NCBI RefSeq assembly: GCF_001592005.1
Contig: NZ_BCVZ01000009.1
Coordinates: 62,001-126,000, forward strand
Origin: Bacillus sonorensis NBRC 101234 = KCTC 13918
Lineage (GTDB): Bacteria; Bacillota; Bacilli; Bacillales; Bacillaceae
Length of the DNA stretch: 64,000 bases
Reading direction: 5' to 3'
Part shown: one piece after another, positions 36,852 to 45,619 of the stretch
Numbering within the stretch: the stretch's first letter is position 1
Layout of the letters: each line of letters begins with the position of its first letter
Made by a program: the position numbers and the translations under genes
The notes under the pieces: model-generated
What the model was told of the DNA's origin: nothing
The model's input: the letters and a program-made list of their open reading frames with translations, nothing else
Database searches by the model: none

Positions 36852-37740
36852 AACGGGCACCTACCTTTTCTATGAAAATATCATGTAAAGAAGGCTCTTC
36901 AAGTTCAAACTTTCTGATAAACCCGCGCCCCTGAAGCATGGAAAACAGCTGCTGGGAAACTTCCTCATTGTCGACTTGCAGTCTGACGCCTTCTGAAGTC
37001 TCCCTCCATTTCGCAATCCCGCTTGCTTCCTTCAAAAAGCTTAAGTCGTCGTCTGAGTGAATCGTCACGTTCTTTTTGCCGAAGGAACGCTTGATTTCTT
37101 TTAATTTCCCTTGAACGACCGGCTTTCCGCGCTGCAAAATGCAGACATGCTCACACAGCTCCTCAACATGCTCCATCCTGTGGCTGGAGAACACAATCGA
37201 TGTACCGCCGTTTTTCAAAGCAATGACGGCGTCTTTTAAGAGCTCCACATTGACAGGGTCCAGTCCGCTGAACGGCTCATCAAGAATCAAAAGTTCAGGC
37301 TTGTGCAAGACGGCGGTGATGAACTGGATTTTTTGCTGGTTTCCTTTTGAAAGTTCTTCAACCCTTTTATCCGCATACTCTGTGATATGGAACCGCTCGA
37401 GCCATTTTTCCATTTCCTTGAGGGCCCCCTGCTTTGTCATGCCTTTCAGCCTGCCGAGATATACGAGCTGGTCCTTTACTTTCAGCTTCGGGTAAAGTCC
37501 GCGTTCCTCCGGCAGATAGCCGATCCCGTTGCTGACACTATAATGAATCGGTTTTCCTTTCCAGGTCACAGCGCCCTCTGTCGCATTCAAGAGACCTAAT
37601 ATCATCCGGAACGTCGTCGTTTTTCCTGCGCCATTTGCACCGAGCAGTCCGAACATTTGCTTCTCGGGAATATCGAGGGTCAGGTTGTCAACTGCTGTAA
37701 AAGAACCGAACTTCTTTGTTACATGATCGATTTTTAGCAT
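36844..37740 (-). CDS. yhaQ: YhaQ, ABC transporter ATP-binding protein
   Basis: A 298-residue ATPase with Walker A GANGAGKTTT near residue 37, signature LSKGNQQK near 133 and Walker B LLILDEPFSGLDP near 152, followed by the C-terminal extension of the NatA/DUF4162 type. ATG 37740 has GGAGG ten bases upstream. It is coupled to the permease gene yhaP. Substrate unknown. Confidence 0.92.
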   Translation of the reverse strand: MLKIDHVTKKFGSFTAVDNLTLDIPEKQMFGLLGANGAGKTTTFRMILGLLNATEGAVTWKGKPIHYSVSNGIGYLPEERGLYPKLKVKDQLVYLGRLKGMTKQGALKEMEKWLERFHITEYADKRVEELSKGNQQKIQFITAVLHKPELLILDEPFSGLDPVNVELLKDAVIALKNGGTSIVFSSHRMEHVEELCEHVCILQRGKPVVQGKLKEIKRSFGKKNVTIHSDDDLSFLKEASGIAKWRETSEGVRLQVDNEEVSQQLFSMLQGRGFIRKFELEEPSLHDIFIEKVGARYE

Positions 37741-37859
37741 AAAAAAAAATCCTCCTTCCAATTTACAATCATACGTTAGTCATATCATTTTAAAAAGGAT
37801 TTTTTTGATTTTTATATAAATTTAAACAAACCAACAAAATTTTGAAAGGAGAATCAGAG

Positions 37860-38045
37860 ATGGAGACGTATTATGTCACAGTATTTGCCCCGTCCGGAGA
37901 AACGCTGCTCAATGAACGGTTTGAAGCGCTGAATGTGGAGGAAGCAAAACAGAAAGGAAGAGATCTGCTCGAGGAAAAACAATTTACGGAACATACGCAC
38001 CGGGTAGTTCATTCGTCCGGTAAAATGATTGTCTTCCACAGCTGA
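37860..38045 (+). CDS. yhzD: YhzD, small conserved Bacillus protein
   Basis: A 61-residue soluble protein beginning METYYVTVFAPSG and ending GKMIVFHS, matching B. subtilis YhzD in length and pattern. Function unknown. The ATG at 37860 follows AAAGGAG. It is divergent from yhaQ. Confidence 0.85.
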   Translation: METYYVTVFAPSGETLLNERFEALNVEEAKQKGRDLLEEKQFTEHTHRVVHSSGKMIVFHS

Positions 38046-38107
38046 TCAAAGGAAAGGCGGCGCTCAAGGAAATCAGTCTTGTTGCTTGCCGCCGGGAATG
38101 TGCCAAA

Positions 38108-38475
38108 TCACTTGCACATCAGCAAGATGAATATTCCAAGATTGACGGCCCCGAGTATAAAGGACAAATAAGCGGTTCCTTTGCTTTTGCGAAAGAAATA
38201 TAGGCCGTTTTGCGGTCAGTACACAGATGATGAGAGCATCAAACATCCCGAAGAAGCATGTCAGCCAACCGGTAGGCCGGGTTGAAAAAGCACATCCATG
38301 TCACGCACGCCATAAAAAAGATGGAAACCGCAAGATAGATGCTCCATTCTTTAACCGCTTGTCCTTCTTCATCCTGTATGCCCCTCACGGGGTCAAACCT
38401 CTTGGATCGCATATGCTGCGGACAGATGATCCCCAGCCATAAATCATTTTGCCGGCATACAGCGGAGGCGGTTTT
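38108..38475 (-). pseudogene. Frameshifted membrane-protein gene
   Basis: Minus-strand frames join into one membrane-protein-like sequence broken by frameshifts. The first part (ending at a TGA at 38239-38241) reads PQHMRSKRFDPVRG, then a hydrophobic helix IYLAVSIFFMACVTWMCFF. The next reads ALIICVLTAKRP in another frame. The last, ending at 38108-38110, reads FFRKSKGTAYLSF and ILGAVNLGIFILLMCK. No single start or ribosome site remains. The parent family is not recognised. Confidence 0.55.
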
Positions 38476-38659
38476 CCCGATTGAGCGGGAAAACTTGCAG
38501 AAGCGACCACAGCAGACCGTGACGAACAGCGGTTGATTTGATTGTCATACTGTGCAGCATCCAAAACCGGTTCTGTCCGGTCTCCCAGTCATCTCCATTT
38601 CACGGTGCGTCGAAAATCCACCGTCTAATACTATCCGGGAAAAATGTCTTTTTGCATCT

Positions 38660-38740
38660 CAGAATGCTTCATCTAGCAATCTTTTGATCAGCTCGTTCAG
38701 CTCACTCCCAAGACTAAAAAGTGCCTTTTCCCGTAAGTAA
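38660..38740 (-). pseudogene. Fragment of a decayed gene upstream of yhaR
   Basis: A minus-strand frame reads LREKALFSLGSELNELIKRL with coding-like codons and ends in TGA at 38660-38662. It lacks a start. It may belong to the same decayed unit as 38108-38475. The rest of 38046-38769 shows nothing else, apart from a GTTTTCCC/GGGAAAAC hairpin at 38471-38494. Confidence 0.35.
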
Positions 38741-38769
38741 CAACAGTAAAAACGGCCTGCCTTGCTTAT

Positions 38770-39543
38770 CTATACTTGCTGATTAAACCGCGGCTTCCGC
38801 TTCTCCAAAAATGCGCGGATTCCCTCCTGATGGTCTTTTGTCAGCCTCATCCTGAGCTGCGCTGTTTTTTCAAGCTTAAGCGTTTTTTGCAGACGTCCGG
38901 CATTTAAAGTTTGATATATTTTTTTCGTTTCAATCATCGCGGACAGCGGGGATTGCAGCAGTTTTTCAAGATGGGCGCCGGCATGGCGGTCAAGCTCTCC
39001 GTGAAATACGGCATCAACCAGGCGCAGCTTGAGGGCTTCATCCGCCGTCAATTTTTTGCCGCTCCAAATCAAGTCCTTTGCAGCCGTTTCACCGACTCTT
39101 CTCTCTAAAAAGAAGTGGCCCCCGCCGTCCGGAATAAGACCGATCCCGATAAAATTCATCGCCAGCTTGGCCTCTTTTTCCGCGAGCACATGATCACAGC
39201 TGAGCGCAAGACTCAATCCGAGCCCTGCCGCCGCTCCGTGGACGGCCGCAACCGTGATCTTCTGCATGCTGAAGATCATCATCGCAATATCGGAAATCGT
39301 ATCAATGACCTGCTCTGACAAATTCTCATCTGTTGAAGACAGCATCATGTTAATGTCGCCGCCTGCGGAAAATCCTTTTCCCCTTCCTTTGACCAGCATG
39401 ATCTTTGCTTCGCTTTCCCCCGCCAGTATAAGAGCCTCTTTCAGCTCTTCAAGCATGTGTTCATTCAGGGAATTATACGCCTCCGGCCGATTGAGCACAA
39501 TTTCAAAAACTTCACCATTGTCTTTCCATGTTATGAATTCCAT
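38770..39543 (-). CDS. yhaR: YhaR, enoyl-CoA hydratase/isomerase family
   Basis: A 257-residue crotonase-fold protein. The oxyanion-hole segments are KGRGKGFSAGGDINMM near residue 62 and GAAAGLGLSLALSCDHVLA near 107. Members act on CoA thioesters in beta-oxidation and related routes; the precise substrate is unknown. The ATG at 39543 follows GGAGGTG, while a longer frame to 39573 lacks a ribosome site. Confidence 0.9.
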   Translation of the reverse strand: MEFITWKDNGEVFEIVLNRPEAYNSLNEHMLEELKEALILAGESEAKIMLVKGRGKGFSAGGDINMMLSSTDENLSEQVIDTISDIAMMIFSMQKITVAAVHGAAAGLGLSLALSCDHVLAEKEAKLAMNFIGIGLIPDGGGHFFLERRVGETAAKDLIWSGKKLTADEALKLRLVDAVFHGELDRHAGAHLEKLLQSPLSAMIETKKIYQTLNAGRLQKTLKLEKTAQLRMRLTKDHQEGIRAFLEKRKPRFNQQV

Positions 39544-39750
39544 AAACAGCACCTCCATTGAATGCGTTTTCAAAATCGTTAGCTTAATTTATTCCACTTT
39601 TTACTTTCCAAAACCTTTTTTTAAGCGGAATTCAAATCATCTCTTTACATTTCAAGATCAATTGATACTGAAACAAGTCTTTTTAGTTGAATGATCACTG
39701 TCATTTTTATATCATAAAGTGAGAGAGCATGTGAAAAAAGGAGGGGAAAT

Positions 39751-40065
39751 GTGATCAAAACAATCATAACGTTTCTGTTAAGTTTATCCATCTTGTCAAC
39801 ACCTTTCTTGCATCAGGATCAGAGCGCCGGCTTTACTCCGGAAGAGGCGGCCCATATGTCTCAAACCCTCTCGAAGCCTGAAGCGCACGCTTTGAAAATC
39901 CCCCCTTTTTCAAAAAGCTTTCTTCATCAGCCGGGAAAAGCCGCAAATGTTTACACGCAGAGCATCACTCATTTCATTCCTCAGCCCGAGGTCCGACACG
40001 GTGATTTGCTCCTTGAAAAAACCTGCGCGATTCCTGTGAAATATCAATCTAATTATCTCTCCTAA
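39751..40065 (+). CDS. khtS: KhtS, secreted/membrane modulator of the KhtTU antiporter
   Basis: A 104-residue protein with an N-terminal signal or anchor helix (IITFLLSLSILSTPFLH) and a hydrophilic remainder without motifs. It stands first in the khtSTU order, which is the main reason for the name. In B. subtilis KhtS (YhaS) modulates the KhtTU potassium/proton antiporter. The GTG start at 39751 is 6 bases after GGAGGGG. Confidence 0.8.
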   Translation: MIKTIITFLLSLSILSTPFLHQDQSAGFTPEEAAHMSQTLSKPEAHALKIPPFSKSFLHQPGKAANVYTQSITHFIPQPEVRHGDLLLEKTCAIPVKYQSNYLS

Positions 40066-40125
40066 ACCTTCCGATCTGCGCGTTATCGATCAGTCAAGGA
40101 AAACGATAGATTCGGAGGGATCAAA

Positions 40126-40623
40126 TTGAATATTAAAGAAAATGACCTGCCTGGCATTGGCAAAAAATTCGAAATTGAAACAAGAAACCATGAAAAAATG
40201 ACGATTGTCGTTCATGATGACGGCAGAAGAGAGATCTACCGCTTTGATGATGACGATCCGGATGAGATCCTGTCAAACATTTCCCTTGATGACAGCGAAG
40301 CAAGGCAGATCGCCGCGATCCTCGGCGGCATGGTCTACAAGCCGCAGACGCTTGAATCGATTGAAATGGCGTTTAATGATCTGATCATTGAATGGTTCAA
40401 AGTCGAAAAAGGGGCAAAAGCCGTCGGCAAAACGCTCGGTGAAATGGATGTCAGACAAAACTACAGCGTGACGGTCATCGCGATCATCAAAAAGAATCAG
40501 GAAAAATTTTTGAACCCCGGCGCCGACTCTGTTCTTGAAGAAAACGATACACTCGTTCTTTCCGGAGAAAGAAAACACCTCAAGAAATTGACGCGGGATT
40601 TTCTTTCCCAAAAGGGAGAGTGA
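40126..40623 (+). CDS. khtT: KhtT, RCK_C regulatory subunit of the K+/H+ antiporter
   Basis: A 165-residue cytosolic protein. The C-terminal RCK_C domain (residues about 80-163) is seen in GKTLGEMDVRQNYSVTVIAI and DTLVLSGERKHLKKL; in B. subtilis this domain binds c-di-AMP and controls KhtU. The acidic N-terminal part (RFDDDDPDE) is typical. TTG start at 40126 follows GGAGGGA. It lies between khtS and khtU. Confidence 0.93.
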   Translation: MNIKENDLPGIGKKFEIETRNHEKMTIVVHDDGRREIYRFDDDDPDEILSNISLDDSEARQIAAILGGMVYKPQTLESIEMAFNDLIIEWFKVEKGAKAVGKTLGEMDVRQNYSVTVIAIIKKNQEKFLNPGADSVLEENDTLVLSGERKHLKKLTRDFLSQKGE

Positions 40624-40629
40624 TTCTCC

Positions 40630-41841
40630 TTGGATCATCTCGTATTTGAAGTCGGCACCGCCCTCTTGCTTGTCGCGATCGCTGCCGTGATCGCCAACCG
40701 GATTCGATTTTCGATCATCCCCTTTTTGATTATATTGGGGATGATCGTTGGCCCGCACGCCCCGACGTTCGGCATTATCGATCTGAAGTTTATTGAAAGC
40801 TCGGAGATCATCGCCTTTTTCGGCAGAATGGGCGTCCTGTTTCTTCTCTTTTATCTCGGACTTGAATTTTCCATCGGAAAGCTGATCAAATCCGGCCGGT
40901 CCATCGCTGTCGGGGGAACGATTTATATACTGATCAATTTCAGCCTGGGGATCTTGTTCGGGTTCATTGCGGGCTTCGAGTTCCTTGAAGTTTTGATCGT
41001 CGCCGGAATCATCACGATTTCTTCAAGCGCGATTGTCGCCAAAGTGCTCGTCGATTTAAAAAGAACCGCGAACCCGGAAACCGAGCTGATTCTCGGAATC
41101 ATTATGTTCGAAGACATTTTCCTGGCCGTTTATTTATCCGTCGTCTCAGGACTTGTCCTTGGCGACTCGACTTCGGCAGGAAAAGCGCTGCTTTCCATTT
41201 TGATCGCTTTTGGCTACATGATGTTGTTCTTTATCATTGCACGGAAGCTGCCGAAATGGCTAAACCGGATATTCGATATCCGCTCAAATGAAATCTTTAT
41301 CATTGTCATTTTTGCGCTGCTCTTCTTTGTGGCCGGATTTTCGGAGACCATTCATGTGGCTGAAGCGATCGGCGCGCTGCTGCTCGGCCTTGTTTTTTCT
41401 GAGACGGAGCATTCCAGCCGGATCGAGCATTTGGTCGTCCCGTTTCGCGATTTCTTTGGCGCGATGTTTTTCTTCAGCTTCGGCTTGAGCATCGACCCCT
41501 TCACATTGGGAGATGCGGTGTGGCTGTCTCTCGGCGCCGTCATCCTGACCTTGCTCGGAAACTATATCGCCGGCATGATTGCAGGCAGAAAGGCCGGACT
41601 TTCACATAAAGCTTCTTCCAATATCGGCTTAACGATCGTCTCCCGCGGCGAGTTTTCGATCATTGTCGCCAACCTGGGAATCGCAGGCGGTCTATCGGCC
41701 ACGCTTAAACCGTTTGCCGCATTGTATGTGCTGATTCTTGCTATTTTGGGACCGCTTTTGACAAAGGAATCAAAACGGATTTTTAATATGCTGAATCAAG
41801 TGTTTAAGTGGAAAAAAACCGAAGTAAAGAAAAGAGGTTGA
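40630..41841 (+). CDS. khtU: KhtU, K+/H+ antiporter membrane subunit
   Basis: A CPA2-type antiporter of 403 residues with about twelve helices. The ion-binding core includes FYLGLEFSIGKLIKSG and a conserved acidic pair near LGIIMFEDIF (residue about 158). With KhtT it exports potassium in exchange for protons, helping alkaline and salt tolerance. TTG start at 40630, six bases after the khtT stop, with GGGAGAG at the end of khtT. Confidence 0.93.
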   Translation: MDHLVFEVGTALLLVAIAAVIANRIRFSIIPFLIILGMIVGPHAPTFGIIDLKFIESSEIIAFFGRMGVLFLLFYLGLEFSIGKLIKSGRSIAVGGTIYILINFSLGILFGFIAGFEFLEVLIVAGIITISSSAIVAKVLVDLKRTANPETELILGIIMFEDIFLAVYLSVVSGLVLGDSTSAGKALLSILIAFGYMMLFFIIARKLPKWLNRIFDIRSNEIFIIVIFALLFFVAGFSETIHVAEAIGALLLGLVFSETEHSSRIEHLVVPFRDFFGAMFFFSFGLSIDPFTLGDAVWLSLGAVILTLLGNYIAGMIAGRKAGLSHKASSNIGLTIVSRGEFSIIVANLGIAGGLSATLKPFAALYVLILAILGPLLTKESKRIFNMLNQVFKWKKTEVKKRG

Positions 41842-41849
41842 CAGAAAGG

Positions 41850-41886
41850 AAGACTCCGCCATGATATCGGCGGGGTCTCTTTTTGA
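41850..41886 (+). terminator. Terminator after khtU
   Basis: AGACtCCGCC pairs with GGCGGgGTCT around an eight-base loop, followed by CTTTTTG. Confidence 0.88.
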
Positions 41887-42026
41887 TGGCCGATTTTTTC
41901 AGGGAGCAAGCCGGTGGACATTCCACCTGGAAAAAATATGATCAATTTGTCCAAGATGAGACAGTCGCGGCGCTGACGTTACCCCTCATTCAAAACAATA
42001 CGCCGGACGTCTGGCATGAAGAATAA
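41886..42026 (+). other. Short open frame without ribosome site (46 codons)
   Basis: An open frame beginning MADFFREQAGG and ending NNTPDVWHEE has coding-like codons. But its ATG falls within the T tail of the khtU terminator and has no Shine-Dalgarno. It may be a gene remnant, lying just before the deformylase pseudogene. Identity unknown. Confidence 0.25.
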
Positions 42027-42096
42027 AGACGCGGATGAGCCCGAAGTTTGCGGGGAACACCGCGAAATTTGAAGCAGAAAGGCGGATGAGTGATCT

Positions 42097-42625
42097 ATGA
42101 GTAAGTTTCATTCAGACGATTTGATCATAAAAGAAGGACACGAGATTCTTAGAAAAGCGACCGCCGACGTCAGCCTGCCTCCGACTGTTGAAGCGAAAGA
42201 AGAGCTGTCGGCCATGCTCAGTTTTTACAGAACAGCCAGGACCCGCAAACAGCGAAAACATATCGCCACAGGCCGGGAGTCGGGCTGTCTGCAAACCAAA
42301 TCTGCCTTGAAAAGCGACTGTTTGCCTCCTATTTTACAGATGAAGAAAACCGGCAGCGCGGACTACATGCTCTGAAACCAAACATCATCGCCATTCCGTC
42401 AGCATGATTTATTTACCCGAAGGAGAAGGATGCCTCCCTGTTGACAGATATGTGAAAGGCTATGCGCCAAGATATGAAAGAATCAAAGTGAAGTCGTGAT
42501 CAAACCTTAATACTGCGCCTCGATCGTCGCCCAGCCATTTAAACGGGATCATGTTTTATGATCGGATCAACCGCCAAAACCCAGTCCGGCTTCCGGAGCA
42601 TACCGAGATTAGCAGCTTACAGTAA
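42097..42625 (+). pseudogene. Peptide deformylase pseudogene (several frameshifts)
   Basis: All three peptide deformylase motif regions survive in different frames. The start MSKFHSDDLIIKEGHEILRK reads from 42097. Motif 1 reads as VGLSANQICLEKRLF near 42275 in another frame. Motif 2 reads as EGEGCLPVDRYVKGYAPRYE near 42420 (the active-site Cys is there). Motif 3 is spoiled: HLNGIMFYDRINRQNP near 42536 remains, but the HExxH part before it is lost. The coding sequence ends TAA at 42623-42625. Family: peptide deformylase, which removes formyl groups from new proteins. It cannot make an active enzyme. Confidence 0.85.
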
Positions 42626-42626
42626 G

Positions 42627-42659
42627 AAAAAGGCTTCCGGAATTCCGGAAGCCTTTTCT
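42627..42659. terminator. Terminator after hemZ (bidirectional)
   Basis: AAAAGGCTTCCGG and CCGGAAGCCTTTT pair around a four-base AATT loop. Confidence 0.92.
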
Positions 42660-44175
42660 ACGCCTTATGAGAACTGCTTGCAGCGTCTTGTCCAAAAAGC
42701 TCTAACAGATAGCGGAGCTTTTCTTCAGTGTAGTGTTCAAATCTGTCATTATACGATTTCGGATCTTTTGGATTGGCGAAATGCGTGATTTTCCCCGTGT
42801 TCGGATCGACAAATTTACTCGCCGCTCCACAGCCGATGCCGATGATCGTCTGTTTTTCTTCCATGATCATGATGTTGTAGATGCTTTCCTGTCCAGGAAG
42901 AGAATAGCCGATGTTTTCAAGGTTGCCGAGAATGTTTTTTTGCCTGTACAAATAGTAGGGATGATAGCCGTGCTGTTTTGTCCAGGACACCGCGTCATCC
43001 ATCATCGCGACGATTTCTTCGCGGTCGGCCACTTTATACTTATGCTTGTTTCTCGTCATTTCTGAAGCGCGTTTAAACGACAGTGTATGGACGGTCAGTG
43101 ACTCGGGCATCAGCTTCTCCGTTTCCTGAAGAGAGTGGCGGAATTCTTTGACGCCTTCCCCTGGGAGGCCGATGATCAAGTCCATATTGATGTTTGACAT
43201 CCCGTGCTTCCGTGACAGGCGGTATTTTTCAATCGTCTCTTCAACCGTATGATGGCGGCCGATCGCCTTCAATGTTTCGTTTGTGTAAGACTGCGGATTA
43301 ATGCTGATCCGGTCGATGTTCCACTTTTTCAACACGGCCAGCTTTTCTTCTGTGATCGTATCAGGACGCCCGGCTTCAACCGTGACTTCGCGGATGTTTT
43401 TCACATCCGGAAATGAACGGTACATTTCTTCATACAGCAGATCCATTTCCTCGGCCGTGATGCTCGTCGGCGTGCCGCCGCCGAAATAAACGGTTGTGAT
43501 CTTGACGCCATGTTCTTTCAGCCATTCACCGATTTTCTGCATTTCATAGTGCAGCCCCCACAAAAAGGAGCCGACCCGCCCTGCCTGTCCTTTAATGGCA
43601 TATGCGGGAAACGTGCAGTAGGCGCATTTTGTCGGGCAGAAAGGGATGCCGATATAAATGCTGACTTCCCTGCCAAGATCATATAAATCGGGCACAGCCT
43701 TGAGCTGGCGGTCAATGATGTTTTGCATCAGTTCGATTTTTTCGTCATGGATCAAATAATCCCTTTTCAATTCGGCATGCGCCGCTTCTTTTGACATCCC
43801 GCTTTGCAGTTTTTTATGCAGCAGCTTTGTCGGACGGACTCCTGTAAGAATCCCCCACTTCTGAATGATGCCGGTGTGCTTTTGCAAGACGCTCAAAAAC
43901 ACGTAGGAAACGGTGTTTTTCACCTGCTTGAATGCTTCTTTCTCAGTAGATTGAGGCTCCAGTGATTTCGTGTACTCAGCTGTTATGTCCGCTCCTGTGA
44001 TCGCCCCTGAGGCCCGGACTGCTGCATCATCCCGTTCATAAGCGAGAGTGATGGCAAGATCTGATTCACCTTCTTCAGCAAACGTGAGCTCGCACTCTTC
44101 AAAAAACAGATTGGCTATATTCTCGAGCGGCCTCAGGAATCTTTCATCCTGAATCCCTTCTATATGAATGCGCAA
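42658..44175 (-). CDS. hemZ: HemZ, radical-SAM coproporphyrinogen dehydrogenase-like protein
   Basis: A 505-residue HemN-like radical-SAM protein. The [4Fe-4S] motif CPTKCAYCTF (CxxxCxxC) is near residue 178, and GGGTPTS near 232 is also typical. HemZ is linked to anaerobic haem synthesis in B. subtilis. The frame is open to 44268, but TTG 44175 gives a start like that of B. subtilis and is correctly spaced from AAAAGGTGAT; ATG 44181 abuts that site. Confidence 0.93.
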   Translation of the reverse strand: MRIHIEGIQDERFLRPLENIANLFFEECELTFAEEGESDLAITLAYERDDAAVRASGAITGADITAEYTKSLEPQSTEKEAFKQVKNTVSYVFLSVLQKHTGIIQKWGILTGVRPTKLLHKKLQSGMSKEAAHAELKRDYLIHDEKIELMQNIIDRQLKAVPDLYDLGREVSIYIGIPFCPTKCAYCTFPAYAIKGQAGRVGSFLWGLHYEMQKIGEWLKEHGVKITTVYFGGGTPTSITAEEMDLLYEEMYRSFPDVKNIREVTVEAGRPDTITEEKLAVLKKWNIDRISINPQSYTNETLKAIGRHHTVEETIEKYRLSRKHGMSNINMDLIIGLPGEGVKEFRHSLQETEKLMPESLTVHTLSFKRASEMTRNKHKYKVADREEIVAMMDDAVSWTKQHGYHPYYLYRQKNILGNLENIGYSLPGQESIYNIMIMEEKQTIIGIGCGAASKFVDPNTGKITHFANPKDPKSYNDRFEHYTEEKLRYLLELFGQDAASSSHKA

Positions 44176-44329
44176 TATCATCACCTTTTTCGTTTCAAAA
44201 CTTTCTTTAGTGTACAAAAATAAACCGCCAAAATCAATCCGGCAATATCTGATGAATCCCGACTCCATAAAAACAGGGGCAAAAAAAGATCATCCCCGTT
44301 TTCCGGGGAAAACAGGGATATCCGTATGC

Positions 44330-45193
44330 TTATACTTTTCTGATATGAAATTTTTTGAGAAAATCTTTGCTTTGCTGCATTCTGAAATATTCTTTGATCA
44401 TGTAGGCGACACCCTGTTCATCATTTGAACGCGTCACCCAATCGGCTTTCTGCTTGACATCCTGCGGCGCATTGCCCATTGCGACGCCCAGCCCGGCCAG
44501 TTCAATCATCGGGAGGTCATCGGTATCATGGCCGATCGCGACGACATCCTCCATTTTAAAGCCAAGCTCGGCGGCGAGCAGCGTCAAACCCGCCTCCTTT
44601 GAAACACCTTTATGAACAATCAGCAGTTTTTCCCCGGCCTGAATAACATCCACCGCTGGAAACGCGTTCCCGATCGTATGCCTGATCTCTTTCTCCTCTT
44701 CCTTTGTACAATAGACTTCAATGACCGGCGCACTGACCGGTTCATCCATCAGCATGTCGCTTAAAGAATCGACGAACTGAACAGGATAAAAAATCGGGTC
44801 TGACGGATGGATCATCGTTTTTCCGAGCAGATTTGAGTTTGTTTTTTTCCGGTTGCCGATTGAATATTTTTCGTGCAGAATTCGTATATTGCAGTCATAG
44901 CTCTCCAATATTTGGACAAGGTTAAACGTCTTTTCTTCAGAAATCCTTTTTTCAAAAAAAGGCTTATCAATTTTGTCCGCAATAATGGCGCCGCTATGAG
45001 TGATCAGCTTAGCATCAAGCTTTAAAGACTTGGCGATTTTCTGCGCGGAACGAAAATGTCTGTTCGTCACAAGCGTCACATACACATCTTTTTTCTTTGC
45101 GTATTCAATCGCTTCCTTCGTTGCGGGATGAAGCCGTCCGTTTGTCCGCAGCAGCGTTCCGTCTATGTTCAGCGCAAGCATTTGTTTTGACAC
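44330..45193 (-). CDS. yhaX: YhaX, Cof-type HAD protein with altered nucleophile
   Basis: A 287-residue Cof-type HAD-fold protein with motif IV intact (AIGHDTDDLPMIELAG near residue 220) and a C2-type cap in the middle. Motif I is LNIDGTLL: the expected nucleophilic Asp (DxDGT) is Asn (codon AAC), so ordinary phosphatase activity is unlikely. From memory B. subtilis YhaX also has Asn here, which argues against a sequencing error. YhaX is sigma-E-dependent in B. subtilis. The GTG start follows AAGGGGG by 8 bases. Confidence 0.9.
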   Translation of the reverse strand: MSKQMLALNIDGTLLRTNGRLHPATKEAIEYAKKKDVYVTLVTNRHFRSAQKIAKSLKLDAKLITHSGAIIADKIDKPFFEKRISEEKTFNLVQILESYDCNIRILHEKYSIGNRKKTNSNLLGKTMIHPSDPIFYPVQFVDSLSDMLMDEPVSAPVIEVYCTKEEEKEIRHTIGNAFPAVDVIQAGEKLLIVHKGVSKEAGLTLLAAELGFKMEDVVAIGHDTDDLPMIELAGLGVAMGNAPQDVKQKADWVTRSNDEQGVAYMIKEYFRMQQSKDFLKKFHIRKV

Positions 45194-45272
45194 CAGGAGG
45201 TCCCCCTTCTTTGATGACTGTACCTGTTATAGAGAATATGTCCCGAACGCCTTCTTTAGAACAGACCTCAAA

Positions 45273-45440
45273 CTAAAAAAAGCCTGTCTGCACAGACTTT
45301 TCGCTCCGCCATCTTTCGGATACGATCATGATTTCTCCCTTAATATTGAAAACAGCGAATTCAATGCCCCTTTCATTCAATTCGCTGTATATGATAACCC
45401 CTTTTATCTGACCAGCAAATGCGCTTTTTCTCTGTACCCC
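45273..45440 (-). other. Coding-like remnant with a possible 18-residue peptide
   Basis: A minus-strand frame reads GVIIYSELNERGIEFAVFN then IKGEIMIVSERWRSEKS and stops at 45273-45275, but has no start at its upstream end. Within it, ATG 45329 follows AAGGGAG with good spacing and would give an 18-residue peptide. The remainder of 45194-45619 is AT-rich with no other gene. B. subtilis has yhaZ (alkD) near this place; it is not found here. Confidence 0.3.
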
Positions 45441-45580
45441 TTAGCTTTTTGCCGCTTAGTCGTTTTTTCATGATCGTATCCCGGCAAAATGAAAGCACTT
45501 ACATATAGTATTATCGCAACAATTTCATCAATTGACAAGTCTTTTTTTAAAGTTTAGGAACGTGATTAGTTCACTTTGTT

Positions 45581-45617
45581 AAAAAAACCCCGCTTTTCCT
45601 TAAAAAGCGGGGTTTTC
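45581..45617. terminator. Terminator after yheA
   Basis: AAAACCCCGCTTT and AAAGCGGGGTTTT pair around a short loop on the minus strand; A and T runs flank both sides. Confidence 0.92.
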
Positions 45618-45619
45618 GA

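Noticed and set aside
45165-45473. 102-residue plus-strand frame near yhaX
   Set aside because: It begins inside yhaX antisense, has no ribosome site, and its composition is not protein-like.
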